Below are positions 10,402-18,398 of a DNA stretch of 64,000 nt, piece after piece. Position 1 is the stretch's first letter; every line of letters begins with the position of its first letter. The notes under the pieces are model-generated. The model was not told where the DNA came from. It was given only the letters and a program-made list of their open reading frames with translations, and did not search any database. The stretch is from Collimonas sp. PA-H2 (GTDB lineage Bacteria > Pseudomonadota > Gammaproteobacteria > Burkholderiales > Burkholderiaceae_D), in assembly GCF_002564105.1 (NCBI RefSeq), contig NZ_PDBX01000002.1, positions 1 through 64,000 of the forward strand. The letters are read 5' to 3'. The translations under genes and the position numbers were made by a program.

Positions 10402-10619
10402 AAAAAGCCCCGACGTGATCGTAATGCCGTTCAGTTAAGACTGAGCGGCATTTTTATTTGCGGAACTCGTAGGGTGGGCACTCCGTGCCCACGCGGACGG
10501 GCCGGGGCGCGTAGCCGGGGCACGAATATCCATGATACTGCGTGGGCACGGAGTGCCCACCCTACGCCATATCGTTCTGCCCTAACTGAACAGCATTACC
10601 GACGTGATCGGGGCTTTTT
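10402..10619. repeat. Nested inverted repeats (REPIN/MITE-like element)
   Basis: Outer arms 10402-10438 and 10582-10619 are imperfect inverted copies of about 37 bases, each beginning or ending with AAAAAGCCCCG or its complement. Inside them lie perfect 27-bp inverted arms, 10468-10494 and 10540-10566. Each inner arm is itself a palindrome, GTGGGCAC GGA GTGCCCAC. In the outer arms an 11-base block (CGACGTGATCG) reads in the same orientation on both sides, as if it had inverted independently. The layout is that of a paired REP element (REPIN) inserted in a noncoding hairpin. No transposase is present. Confidence 0.7.
10422..10455 (+). terminator. Terminator-like hairpin at the left arm of the repeat
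   Basis: A 13-bp stem (AATGCCGTTCAGT pairing with ACTGAGCGGCATT, one G-T pair) closes a TAAG loop and is followed by T residues. It has the form of a rho-independent terminator on the plus strand, although no plus-strand gene ends nearby. Confidence 0.5.
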
Positions 10620-10658
10620 GTTTACGACTTGCGGCGCTGCAGCAGCACTAGCAAGCGG

Positions 10659-11219
10659 TTACTGCGTTTTTTCCGGCGTCACTTCAGGCGCGGCGACAGC
10701 CGCAGCTTCCGCCTCTTTCGGCTCGGCTTCGTTCACTATCTGATAGGAGGGATCGTGCACCCAGCGGCTCAGGTCCTTGCCGATGGCGGCTGCGCTACGG
10801 TCAAGAATGGTGCAAGTGCCTTTGAAGGCGCCGAACATGCCGCCCATCGACCAGCGGTTGATCTTGGTATGGCGCAGCACCTTGCCGCTAGAATCCAGCA
10901 GGTCAGCGTTAACGGTGATGGCTTTCGGACCGCTGAAAGCGCCGCCGCCGACACCCAGCACATGGGTGATCTGCAAGCGCAGCAAGGTAGCGCCGGCGCT
11001 ATCTGCGCCAGTGGCAATAGTGCCGTCGCCGCCCTTGTTCAGCTTGGCCAGCACCGGACCGACCCGGTGCTGCAACATGTTTTCAATCTGGCACTCTTGC
11101 TTGACTTTTTCCACCACGCCGGCGTCCGGGTGATAGGTGACTGGCACTTCCAGCAAGGTGGAGCTGGCAAAAGCCGCTGTGCCGTAGCTTAACAGGCCGA
11201 TCAACAACAATTTTTTCAT
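10659..11219 (-). CDS. Periplasmic protein of unknown function
   Basis: A 186-residue protein starting MKKLLLIGLLSYGTAAFA, a clear Sec signal peptide. AGGAAA lies seven bases before the ATG at 11219; the longer frame to 11312 is not supported. The mature region resembles small periplasmic proteins with a glycine-rich middle (GVGGGAFSGPKAITVNADLLD) and two cysteines (QECQIE, KGTCTI) that could form a disulfide. The C-terminus is a low-complexity Glu/Ala/Pro tail. No catalytic motif is seen. It lies downstream of the anti-sigma factor gene on the same strand, separated by about 120 bases. Confidence 0.65.
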   Translation of the reverse strand: MKKLLLIGLLSYGTAAFASSTLLEVPVTYHPDAGVVEKVKQECQIENMLQHRVGPVLAKLNKGGDGTIATGADSAGATLLRLQITHVLGVGGGAFSGPKAITVNADLLDSSGKVLRHTKINRWSMGGMFGAFKGTCTILDRSAAAIGKDLSRWVHDPSYQIVNEAEPKEAEAAAVAAPEVTPEKTQ

Positions 11220-11340
11220 CAATATTTCCTGAAGGGTGAGAGAAAAGAGAACATCTTGCCGAGAAGACAGCGCCAGCATTGTACATTGTTGCAAGATGAA
11301 CACTTGTTCCAAGGGGAAATAAATTTCCCCTCTCCCCCTT

Positions 11341-12108
11341 TTACTGCCTCACCATGGAGCGCACCATGCCCGCGAACTGCTCCAGGTCTTTGGCCGCCAG
11401 GTCCGACACTGTCCAGTAATTCATGCCGTCCCAGGTCCAGCGCACCAGATGATAGCCTTGTTTGTTTTGCAACTGCGGCGCCACATCCCGGTCAGCTGTA
11501 GGCCAGATATACAGATTGATCGGATGCTGTGCATGCCGGTAGATCAGCGCCGCCACCGGCCGGCCGCCGAGATAGTCAAGGCGGCCACCGATCAGCGGAA
11601 AGCCCTGCGACGCCAGGTCGACCACCGGCGGCGAAAAATTCAGCTTGCCGTTGAACCAGGGCTTGACCGTGTGCTGGTCGGTCGAGACCACGTCCGACAG
11701 ATGATCGACCTGCAGCGAGCGCACATGGCTGGCGACCACTTCGTCAGTGAGCTTGTCCTGGTCCGACGGCAGATTGAGATAGAGGCCGACGCTCCAGGCC
11801 AGCGCCAGCATCGTCGCCAACGCCGCGCCTGCATGGCGCCAGCTGATGCCCCAGTTGAAATGCGAGAAACTGGCGCTGGCGGCATCCTTCGGCAAAGCAT
11901 CGATGATGCGTTGCGTCAGATGCGCCGGCGCCTCGAAATAAGCGACACCCTTCTTGAAGCGCGCACTGATGATGCGCTGTGCCGCGTACTCGCGCTGGCA
12001 ATCGGCACAACCGTCCAGATGACGCTGGATCTCAAGCGTCTCGACGATGCCGAGTTCCTGGTCGGCATAGGCGGGCAACAGTTCCAGGACTTCCTGATGG
12101 TCCATCAT
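11341..12108 (-). CDS. Anti-sigma factor with zinc-finger (ZAS-type) N-terminus
   Basis: A 255-residue protein. The N-terminal domain carries H30-x3-C34-x2-C37 (HLDGCADC), the zinc-binding anti-sigma motif. One transmembrane helix at about 92-110 separates this cytoplasmic domain from a periplasmic sensor domain of about 140 residues. The start codon overlaps the stop of the ECF sigma gene (ATGA), the classic arrangement for a cognate pair. It should hold the sigma factor inactive at the membrane until an envelope signal is sensed. The signal is unknown. Confidence 0.88.
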   Translation of the reverse strand: MMDHQEVLELLPAYADQELGIVETLEIQRHLDGCADCQREYAAQRIISARFKKGVAYFEAPAHLTQRIIDALPKDAASASFSHFNWGISWRHAGAALATMLALAWSVGLYLNLPSDQDKLTDEVVASHVRSLQVDHLSDVVSTDQHTVKPWFNGKLNFSPPVVDLASQGFPLIGGRLDYLGGRPVAALIYRHAQHPINLYIWPTADRDVAPQLQNKQGYHLVRWTWDGMNYWTVSDLAAKDLEQFAGMVRSMVRQ

Positions 12109-12659
12109 AGCTCCTGCGGTGCAGTGTCCGGCGCCAGAATCGTCGCCAGCAATTTACGGCCGCGTCCAAGACGCGACATGACGGTGCCGATCGGTATACC
12201 GACAATGCCGGCGATTTGCTTGTAAGACAGTTCTTCCAGTTCGCGCATCACCATCACCTCTCGGAATTCCAGCGGCAAGGCTTGCAGCGCCTGTTGCAGC
12301 TGCCGTTCGCTGTCCTTGCTCATCAGCAGCGCCTCCGGATTGTTGTCGGCTGCCATCTGGCCGATGCAGTCGCCGGCCTCGGCTTGATGCAGTTCCTCGT
12401 CGAACGAGGTCTCCTGGCGGAGTTTCTGGCGCTCCTGATACCAGTTGTAAAAGGTATTGCGCACGATCGTCAGCAGCCAGGCGCGACCGTCTTCGCCGTG
12501 AAAGCCATCGAAAAACCTGTAGGCCCGCAAATAAGCCTCTTGCACTACATCCTCCGCATCTTGGTGGTTGCGCGTCAGCCAGCACGCCAGGTTGAACGCC
12601 GAGTTCAGGTGCGGCAGCACGACAGCTTGGAATCGTTTCTTTTTTATCGAATCGCTCAT
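12105..12659 (-). CDS. ECF RNA polymerase sigma factor
   Basis: A 184-residue sigma-70 family protein with only regions 2 and 4. Region 2 is seen as DAEDVVQEAYLRAYRFF and RAWLLTIVRNTFYNW (about residues 35-75); region 4 is the helix-turn-helix ELSYKQIAGIVGIPIGTVMS (about 140-160). It is coupled to the anti-sigma gene by a four-base overlap. Divergent from the metallophosphoesterase-cupredoxin pair, which makes that pair a likely part of its regulon, although I see no convincing ECF promoter consensus in the 154-base gap. Confidence 0.92.
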   Translation of the reverse strand: MSDSIKKKRFQAVVLPHLNSAFNLACWLTRNHQDAEDVVQEAYLRAYRFFDGFHGEDGRAWLLTIVRNTFYNWYQERQKLRQETSFDEELHQAEAGDCIGQMAADNNPEALLMSKDSERQLQQALQALPLEFREVMVMRELEELSYKQIAGIVGIPIGTVMSRLGRGRKLLATILAPDTAPQEL

Positions 12660-12813
12660 TCACGCGTTTCCATGGTTCATGCAACACTAGACCGCCGATA
12701 TGCAGAATATATTCCCGAAAAGACGATTAAAACAAAAAAAACGGGAATAAATAACAGGGTACACCGGTATAGGATTTTGTCGATCAAGTGATCGCGATAA
12801 TCACGGAGGGATC

Positions 12814-13734
12814 ATGAAACAAGCCCATGCCGGCGCCCACGCCATCAATCGCCGCAGCTTTCTGCGGCTGGCGGGATTAGGCGGCGCCATCTATGTCTCC
12901 GGCCTGAGCGGCTGGTCCAGCGCCGCCGCCCTGCCCGGGGGAGCGAACGAAGACTTCTTTTTCATCCAGCTGTCCGATACCCACTGGGGCTTTGCGGGAG
13001 CGCCCAATCCGGATGCCCGCGGCACCTTGCAAAAGGCGGTGACGGCAGTCAACAGTCTGGAACAGATCCCGGACTTCATCGTCTTCACCGGCGACCTGAC
13101 GCATACCACCGACGATCCGCAGGAACGCCGCAAGCGCCTGCGCGAATTTAAAGAGATTGCTGCGGGACTCAAGGTAAAGAATGTTCACTTCATGCCTGGC
13201 GAGCACGATGCCTCGCTGGATCACGGTGAAGCCTATCAGGAGTTTTTCGGCAAGACCCACTACAGCTTCGCCCATAAAGGCGTCAACTTCATCGTCATCG
13301 ACAATGTCTCCGACCCTACCGGCGCCATCGGCGAGACGCAGCTGGCGTGGCTGTCCGACGAACTGCAGCAGTTGCCGCCACAAGCCCGCATCGTGGTCTT
13401 CACGCACCGCCCCTTGTTCGATCTCTATCCGCAATGGGACTGGGCCACCCGCGACGGCGCCAAGGCCGTCGAGCTGCTGCAGGCGCACGCCAACGTGACG
13501 GTGTTCTACGGCCATATCCATCAGGAGCATCACCACATGACCGGCCATATCGCCCATCATGCGGCGAAGTCGCTGATTTTCCCGCTGCCGGCGCCTGGTT
13601 CGCAACCCAAGCGCACGCCGCTGCCCTGGGACGAGGCTAACCCCTATCGCGGCCTCGGCTACCGCCAGGTGGCGGCAGAGAGCGCCCGGCCGACGGACTA
13701 CAAACTGACTGAACTGCCAGTACTGAAAGGCTAA
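12814..13734 (+). CDS. Tat-exported calcineurin-like metallophosphoesterase
   Basis: A 306-residue protein with a twin-arginine signal at residues 13-30 (NRRSFLRLAG then a hydrophobic stretch). The metallophosphoesterase motifs follow in order: LSDTHW (D55, H57), GDLTH (D94), PGEHD (E130-H131, where Asn-His is commoner), FTHRP and YGHIHQ. The Asn-to-Glu change at the third motif is an oddity worth noting. GGAGG lies upstream of the ATG. The next gene begins two bases after its stop, so the two are one transcript. Substrate unknown; location periplasmic. Confidence 0.85.
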   Translation: MKQAHAGAHAINRRSFLRLAGLGGAIYVSGLSGWSSAAALPGGANEDFFFIQLSDTHWGFAGAPNPDARGTLQKAVTAVNSLEQIPDFIVFTGDLTHTTDDPQERRKRLREFKEIAAGLKVKNVHFMPGEHDASLDHGEAYQEFFGKTHYSFAHKGVNFIVIDNVSDPTGAIGETQLAWLSDELQQLPPQARIVVFTHRPLFDLYPQWDWATRDGAKAVELLQAHANVTVFYGHIHQEHHHMTGHIAHHAAKSLIFPLPAPGSQPKRTPLPWDEANPYRGLGYRQVAAESARPTDYKLTELPVLKG

Positions 13735-13736
13735 TC

Positions 13737-14102
13737 ATGGATCTCCTCTACAAACGCCGCCTGCTGCTGGCAGGCGTGGCTGCCGGCAGCCTGGCTGCAA
13801 TCACCCGGCTGGCGCTGGCGCAAACGCCGGAACGGGTCATCAAGATCGTCGCCAAGAAATTCGACTACACGCCGAGCGTGATCCGTCTGAAAAAAAATGT
13901 GCCGGTGACACTGGAGTTCACCTCGCTGGACGCCGTCATGGGCTTCAACCTGCCGGACTTTGCGATCCGCACCGACATTCTTCCCGGTGCCGCCTCGCGC
14001 CTGCGCTTCACGCCGGACAAGAGCGGTGAATTTGCCTTTCACTGCGATGTATTCTGCGGCTCCGGCCACGAAACCATGACTGGCTCGGTGATCGTGAGCT
14101 GA
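13737..14102 (+). CDS. Exported cupredoxin with CuA-like ligand loop
   Basis: A 121-residue protein with an N-terminal signal (KRRLLLAGVAAGSLAA, a possible Tat-like KRR start) and a single cupredoxin domain. The copper loop reads C103-x3-C107-x3-H111-x2-M114, the spacing of the CuA site of cytochrome c oxidase subunit II and nitrous oxide reductase. The glutamate normally between the cysteines is valine here, and the upstream histidine of CuA sites is replaced (MGFN in place of xHSF). It may bind one copper or deliver copper. It is co-transcribed with the metallophosphoesterase opposite the ECF sigma pair. Confidence 0.8.
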   Translation: MDLLYKRRLLLAGVAAGSLAAITRLALAQTPERVIKIVAKKFDYTPSVIRLKKNVPVTLEFTSLDAVMGFNLPDFAIRTDILPGAASRLRFTPDKSGEFAFHCDVFCGSGHETMTGSVIVS

Positions 14103-14117
14103 AGCGCGGCAGCGCTG

Positions 14118-14711
14118 TCAGGGATGCAGTTTCTTGCGTTCGCTCAGCATCTGGGTGAAGACCGCGATCCGCTTGGCGCGGGTTTCGGCCTTCTTCGCGG
14201 TCTGGATCCGGAACAGGACGGCATAGCGGTTCTGGGCATCGAGCGTGGCAAAAAATGCCTGCGCCGCGGGATTGGCGGCTAGCGCCTCCTGTAGATCATC
14301 GGGGATCGCCGAGGTGCGCGCCGAATCGTAGGCGGCCTCCCAGCGGCCATCGCTTTTTGCCCTGTCCACTTCCTGCAATCCCGCCGGCTGCATCTGGCCA
14401 GAGGCGATCAGCGCCAGCGCCTTGTCCCGGTTGATCTTGGACCAGATGCTGCGCACCGAACGAGGTGTAAATCGTTGCAGCCAGTATTGTGCGTCGTCGC
14501 TCTTCTTCTGGCCGTCGATCCAGCCGTAGCATAGGGCCAGTTCCAGCGCTTCCGGATGGGATATGGAGCTGCATTCAGCATTCTTCTTGGCGAACCTCAG
14601 CCATACGCCGGGCGACTTGCCGTGGTTCTTCTTCAACCATGCCGCCCAGGCCCTTTTTTCGTCAAACAGCAGTATCGATGCATCCTCAGTCGGCTTGCGA
14701 TCCAGGCTCAT
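14118..14711 (-). CDS. YdeI/OmpD-associated family protein
   Basis: A 197-residue soluble protein. The central sequence LALCYGWIDGQKKSDDAQYWLQRFTPR is the conserved block of the YdeI/OmpD-associated family, and the C-terminal helix-rich part with RIQTAKKAETRAKRI is also typical. The start at 14711 is chosen because the longer frame to 14840 adds non-homologous sequence. Its function is not established; members have been linked to resistance to antimicrobial peptides. It converges with the cupredoxin gene, 15 bases apart. Confidence 0.85.
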   Translation of the reverse strand: MSLDRKPTEDASILLFDEKRAWAAWLKKNHGKSPGVWLRFAKKNAECSSISHPEALELALCYGWIDGQKKSDDAQYWLQRFTPRSVRSIWSKINRDKALALIASGQMQPAGLQEVDRAKSDGRWEAAYDSARTSAIPDDLQEALAANPAAQAFFATLDAQNRYAVLFRIQTAKKAETRAKRIAVFTQMLSERKKLHP

Positions 14712-14913
14712 GGTTTTTTTCCACGGCAAAAGAGAGTGCCTATTATTGCCGCTCATTTCCCTTAAAGCAACATCCTCACAAAATCTCAGCCCTGACCTGA
14801 CAGGACATCGAGGCCTTGTTCTCGTTTCGTTACCAGTCATCGGCGAGTTGCCACGTCAGCTTGCGTTTCACGGCAACACCCCGAGTTCGACTCCGCCATG
14901 CATGCGCCTCTCC

Positions 14914-15378
14914 TCATTTGCTGTTGACTCTTTGCCGCATGGATCCCATTATCAGCCGCAGCCAGTCTGAACCCGCTTCAATTTCACTGCCATACGGGTT
15001 TCCTTCGTTGCCGCTTTTCAGCATGGGCCAGCTGTGAGCTTTCCGCACGCTCTTTTTGTTCGCTTTTTGCACTGCGCGCCGCTGGATATTATCGGCGTGG
15101 GCGACGATCTTTTCGAACTGCGCCAACAGTTCAGGATCGTCCTTCACTTCTTCCTTCAAGCGATGCCAGATGCCACTCAGATTCCAGCGCCGAAAGCGCA
15201 TGTACGCTGTGTTCCATTTGCCGAATTCAGGCGGCAGATTACGCCACCGGCGCGCGCTGACATACCAGAATACCGCTTCGATGAACAGCCTGTTGTCGCG
15301 CCCCTGCATGCCTGGATCCCCCTCTCTGCCAAGCAGCAGCGGCTCCAGTTTTTCCCATTGATCATCTCTAAGAATCAT
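14914..15378 (-). CDS. Free-standing DUF4096 (IS5-type transposase N-terminal domain) protein
   Basis: A 154-residue protein beginning MILRDDQWEKLEPLLLG and containing RRWRNLPPEFGKWNTAYMRFRRWNLSGIW, the DUF4096 domain that forms the N-terminus of IS5/IS1182-like transposases. The catalytic DDE half does not follow: after about residue 85 the chain ends with a basic region of about 65 residues and a stop, and no further transposase sequence or terminal repeats are visible on either side. A close relative is encoded at 43040-43471. Either both are orfA remnants or they represent a retained DNA-binding protein. Confidence 0.7.
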   Translation of the reverse strand: MILRDDQWEKLEPLLLGREGDPGMQGRDNRLFIEAVFWYVSARRWRNLPPEFGKWNTAYMRFRRWNLSGIWHRLKEEVKDDPELLAQFEKIVAHADNIQRRAVQKANKKSVRKAHSWPMLKSGNEGNPYGSEIEAGSDWLRLIMGSMRQRVNSK

Positions 15379-15409
15379 TTTTCACACCCGTGATGGATTC
15401 GATTGAAAG

Positions 15410-16420
15410 CTAGGGTGTCCCTGCCCGCCTCTCTGCCTTGAGCATCTCTACATACGCGCCAGGGGACATTTTTTTCTGCTGGCGAAACACCCGGCAAAAA
15501 TGCGACTGTTCGGCAAAACCGCAGCGCCAGCCAATCTCAGCCAAAGACATGGGTTCTACATCTTTTGCCGCCAACAGATGAATCGCGGCATCCAGGCGGA
15601 TATCGCGCAACATGGAATGGAAACTGATGTCGTCGCCGGCATTCAGGAAAACATGATGAACATTGCGCACCGACATCCGGAACGCGTCAGCTATAGTTTG
15701 CGCAGTCACGCTTGCATCGCGGTAGTTCTCCCTTAGCCACAACACCATGCTGCGGTGCAGTTCGCCGGGCTGCCGCAAATTGCGCGCCTGGCCGCTTTCC
15801 TTTTTTGGCAGACCCGCCTCCTTGAAAGCGAACCGCATGAGCGAAGCGATATGGTCGGCGATCAATGCCTGTTCATAAAGACTTACCGGCGCTTGCAAGA
15901 TCTCGGCATTGAGGTTGCGAAGATAAGCGGACAACACCGCACCCCAGCCGCCGCTCCCATTCAGTACATGGGCGGCGCAATGCTCGACCTGCGGAATCCA
16001 GCGATTGGCGAATGCTTCGGAGAAGGAAATCACCCGCGCGTCAGTCACTTGTTCTTTCACGCTGGAAGACAGCAAGTGCGAATCGATCAGCACCATGTCG
16101 CCGCTGGCAATGTCGATAGTGCGGCCAAGCTGGCTGAACACGTGGCGCCCGTCCTGCGTCAGCACCAGATGGAAACGCAGCGACGGCACGTTCCGCAGTA
16201 AAGTTTCAGTCCGCGCGATGGTGACCGCCGGCCCGAAATAGCGCGTCACGGCAATCGGCCCCATGGACGTCGACTCGACGCCGCCGTGAAATGCCGCGTG
16301 CTGCTGGCAGCTCACTTCCACCGTGTGCAGGCGACGGCCAAGCTCCTTGCTCCAGTATTCAAGCTTAAGGCGTTCAGGCAGGTTCTCTGTCGTAAAAACA
16401 TGGGTTTTTGGTTTTTCCAT
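15410..16420 (-). CDS. AraC-family regulator with AraC_binding_2 (FeaR-like) domain
   Basis: A 336-residue protein. The N-terminal two-thirds resembles the FeaR/NphR-type ligand-binding domain (LKLEYWSKELGRRLHTVEVSC; SGDMVLIDSH). The C-terminal 100 residues form the AraC double helix-turn-helix, including MSLAEIGWRCGFAEQSHFCRVFRQQ. GGAGAAG lies upstream of the ATG at 16420; a longer frame to 16657 is not supported. FeaR-like regulators often control aromatic amine or nitrile catabolism, but no such genes sit next to this one. It is 31 bases upstream of the DUF4096 gene. Confidence 0.88.
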   Translation of the reverse strand: MEKPKTHVFTTENLPERLKLEYWSKELGRRLHTVEVSCQQHAAFHGGVESTSMGPIAVTRYFGPAVTIARTETLLRNVPSLRFHLVLTQDGRHVFSQLGRTIDIASGDMVLIDSHLLSSSVKEQVTDARVISFSEAFANRWIPQVEHCAAHVLNGSGGWGAVLSAYLRNLNAEILQAPVSLYEQALIADHIASLMRFAFKEAGLPKKESGQARNLRQPGELHRSMVLWLRENYRDASVTAQTIADAFRMSVRNVHHVFLNAGDDISFHSMLRDIRLDAAIHLLAAKDVEPMSLAEIGWRCGFAEQSHFCRVFRQQKKMSPGAYVEMLKAERRAGTP

Positions 16421-17026
16421 TTCTTCTCCAGAAATTCGGTAAGGAATTTCGGCATGGTTGATCCAGGTTGGCAGTGATCGTAAAAATGCATGGTTATCAA
16501 ACTTGAAAATACAAACTCGCCCCCCCGAAACCTGCCCTTCATACGCGCCGACCGAAGTTGCCGCGCCGGCCTTTACAGCGGGCAAGCGCAGGCCGCTCCT
16601 TGAGTTGGCGCGAACAGGGAAGATCAGGTTTTTGTACCCGACAGGATTGCTCGTCAATCAGCATGACAGGAGAGTTCCAGGAACACCGCGAGCCGTGCTC
16701 CTGTATCAGCTAACGTGGGCGGAAAAGAGTCAGTCGCGTTACCGAAAGTAATCCTCACACAGATTCTGTGAGCGATACGCGAACAAGATGAAATTTGACA
16801 TTGCTCTGACAATTCACGGCAAGCGAATTGCCGTGCGCCCCGTTTCCTACCGGCACTAGCGGCGTAGCGCGCAGAGCATTCTGACGACATTGTCGCCGAC
16901 AGGCCCCAGGTAACAATCCGATTTTCAGAAGAGGAAAACTGGAGCGCATGCAGACTCGATGCCGGCGCCAGCTGCTGGCCTGCCATCGATATGGAAGGAT
17001 GTGATGGCTTGGTCGGGTATCTGACC
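16421..17026. other. Intergenic region without recognisable gene
   Basis: About 600 bases between the AraC regulator and the dehalogenase-like gene. Open frames on both strands here have irregular composition and no ribosome-binding sites. I see no tRNA, hairpin terminator or operator that I can defend. It should contain the AraC promoter. Confidence 0.4.
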
Positions 17027-17701
17027 CTAGGTTGCGACCAAGTCCGCCAGTTGATCCAGTCCTTGCGCGACGTGATCAGGAGACTGACCCAACTCGTCAA
17101 AGGTATTGCCGGCCCGATTGATCCAGCACACGGGATAGCCGAAATGGCGCGCTCCCGATGCATCCCAGGCGTTCGAAGAAACAAACAAGAGCTCGGAGCG
17201 GTGGCGCTGCATCTGCTGTTCAGCCAACTGGTAAACACTGTCATGCGGCTTGAAGATCCGGGCGTTGTCGGCGCTGATCAGATGGGCGAAGCGATGTTCC
17301 AGCTGCGACGCCGCGACCACGCTGCGGATCGAATTGACCGAGCCGTTGGAGAGAATCGCGAGCGGTATCGCCATCGCCTGCAGCCTGGCGAGCGCGGCCG
17401 GCACCTCGGGAAAGGGCTGGATCCTGAGATATTCCTCGCACAGCGCGGAACAGGCCGCCTGGTCCAAAGGCAGTTTCAAGTGGCGCGACGCAAACACCAA
17501 GGCGTCATGCGTGACCTGTTCGAAATCGACATACGCCCCCATCAGGCTACGCAGCCAGGTGTATTCAAGCTGCTTTTGCCGCCACACGGCGCTCATCTCG
17601 CGGCCTCGGCCGGGATGGTAGCTGTCGCACGGCGCCGCGACCGAATGCACATCGTAAAGCGTGCCGTAGAGATCGAATACGATACCTCTTATATTTTTCA
17701 T
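17027..17701 (-). CDS. Haloacid dehalogenase-like hydrolase (type II HAD)
   Basis: A 224-residue HAD-superfamily enzyme. Motif I is FDLYGTLYD near the N-terminus (nucleophile Asp), motif II is ILSNGS, and the C-terminal VSSNAWDASGARHFGYPVCWINR matches the type II 2-haloacid dehalogenase signature, in which the Asn-Ala-Trp-Asp stretch is characteristic. The ATG at 17701 is preferred because AGAGGA lies six bases upstream; an ATG at 17707 abuts the ribosome-binding site. Expected reaction: hydrolytic dehalogenation of short 2-haloalkanoic acids, though the family also has other substrates. Confidence 0.88.
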   Translation of the reverse strand: MKNIRGIVFDLYGTLYDVHSVAAPCDSYHPGRGREMSAVWRQKQLEYTWLRSLMGAYVDFEQVTHDALVFASRHLKLPLDQAACSALCEEYLRIQPFPEVPAALARLQAMAIPLAILSNGSVNSIRSVVAASQLEHRFAHLISADNARIFKPHDSVYQLAEQQMQRHRSELLFVSSNAWDASGARHFGYPVCWINRAGNTFDELGQSPDHVAQGLDQLADLVAT

Positions 17702-17784
17702 TGCCATTCCTCTGTAAACTAGAACATGACAGTAATCCAGGCCGGCATTGCCTGCCGCCATAGAGATCACCTCAGCAGCGTTAA

Positions 17785-18321
17785 ATGAAAAAAATCTTTG
17801 CCGCTTTCCTTTTGCTCGCACCGCTGGCCGTGCACGCGCACAAGATTGTCCACATAGCCGACGGCGACAGCCTGACGCTGCAGGCCGGCCGCAAAAAACT
17901 CAAGCTGCGCCTGGCCGGCATCGATGCGCCGGAAATGAAACAAGCCTTCGGCCTTCAGGCCAGGCAATCACTGTACCAGCTATGCTGGGGCAAAGACGTG
18001 CAATACTCAGCCAAAGCGATCGATCAGTTCGGCCGTACCGTGGTGACGCTGCGCTGCGACGGCATTGACGCCAGCCGAGCGCAGGTGGAGCGTGGCATGG
18101 CCTGGGCTGCTGCGCGCAGCGCAAGCGGCAGCTATCTGAAGATGCTGGAGACCGCTGCCCGCAACGCAAGGACAGGATTATGGTCGGACCCGCATCCGCT
18201 TGCCCCTTGGCGTTTCCGCCACGGATCGGCCACCAGCGCGGACGCCGGCGCCACCTGCCACACCGGGCCGCGCGGCGGCCGCTATCAATGGATTAACGGA
18301 CGCAAGATATACGGCTGCTAA
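17785..18321 (+). CDS. Secreted thermonuclease-like nuclease (SNase family)
   Basis: A 178-residue protein with a signal peptide (MKKIFAAFLLLAPLAVHAH). The staphylococcal-nuclease fold is seen as ADGDSLTL, LRLAGIDAPEMKQ (active-site Arg and Glu) and DQFGRTVVTL (second Arg), followed by GMAWA and ARTGLWSDP. The C-terminal tail CHTGPRGGRYQWINGRKIYGC is a short cysteine-bracketed module seen in some secreted nucleases and phage proteins. Probably degrades DNA or RNA outside the cytoplasm. Divergent from the HAD gene, with 83 bases between them. Confidence 0.87.
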   Translation: MKKIFAAFLLLAPLAVHAHKIVHIADGDSLTLQAGRKKLKLRLAGIDAPEMKQAFGLQARQSLYQLCWGKDVQYSAKAIDQFGRTVVTLRCDGIDASRAQVERGMAWAAARSASGSYLKMLETAARNARTGLWSDPHPLAPWRFRHGSATSADAGATCHTGPRGGRYQWINGRKIYGC

Positions 18322-18398
18322 ATCATGTTAAATTTGCTTTATCTTGAATCCGAATCCCGCTCGCCTGTTTCGCCTGGGCTTAACCAATGCAAATCTAA

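Noticed and set aside
12660..12813. ECF-type promoter between the sigma gene and the phosphoesterase gene
   Set aside because: GGGAAT and later AT-rich words can be found, but none matches a GGAAC-N16-GTC pattern well enough to claim.
16654..17244. 196-codon minus-strand frame
   Set aside because: It runs through the end of the HAD gene in another phase and has no start signal or family resemblance.
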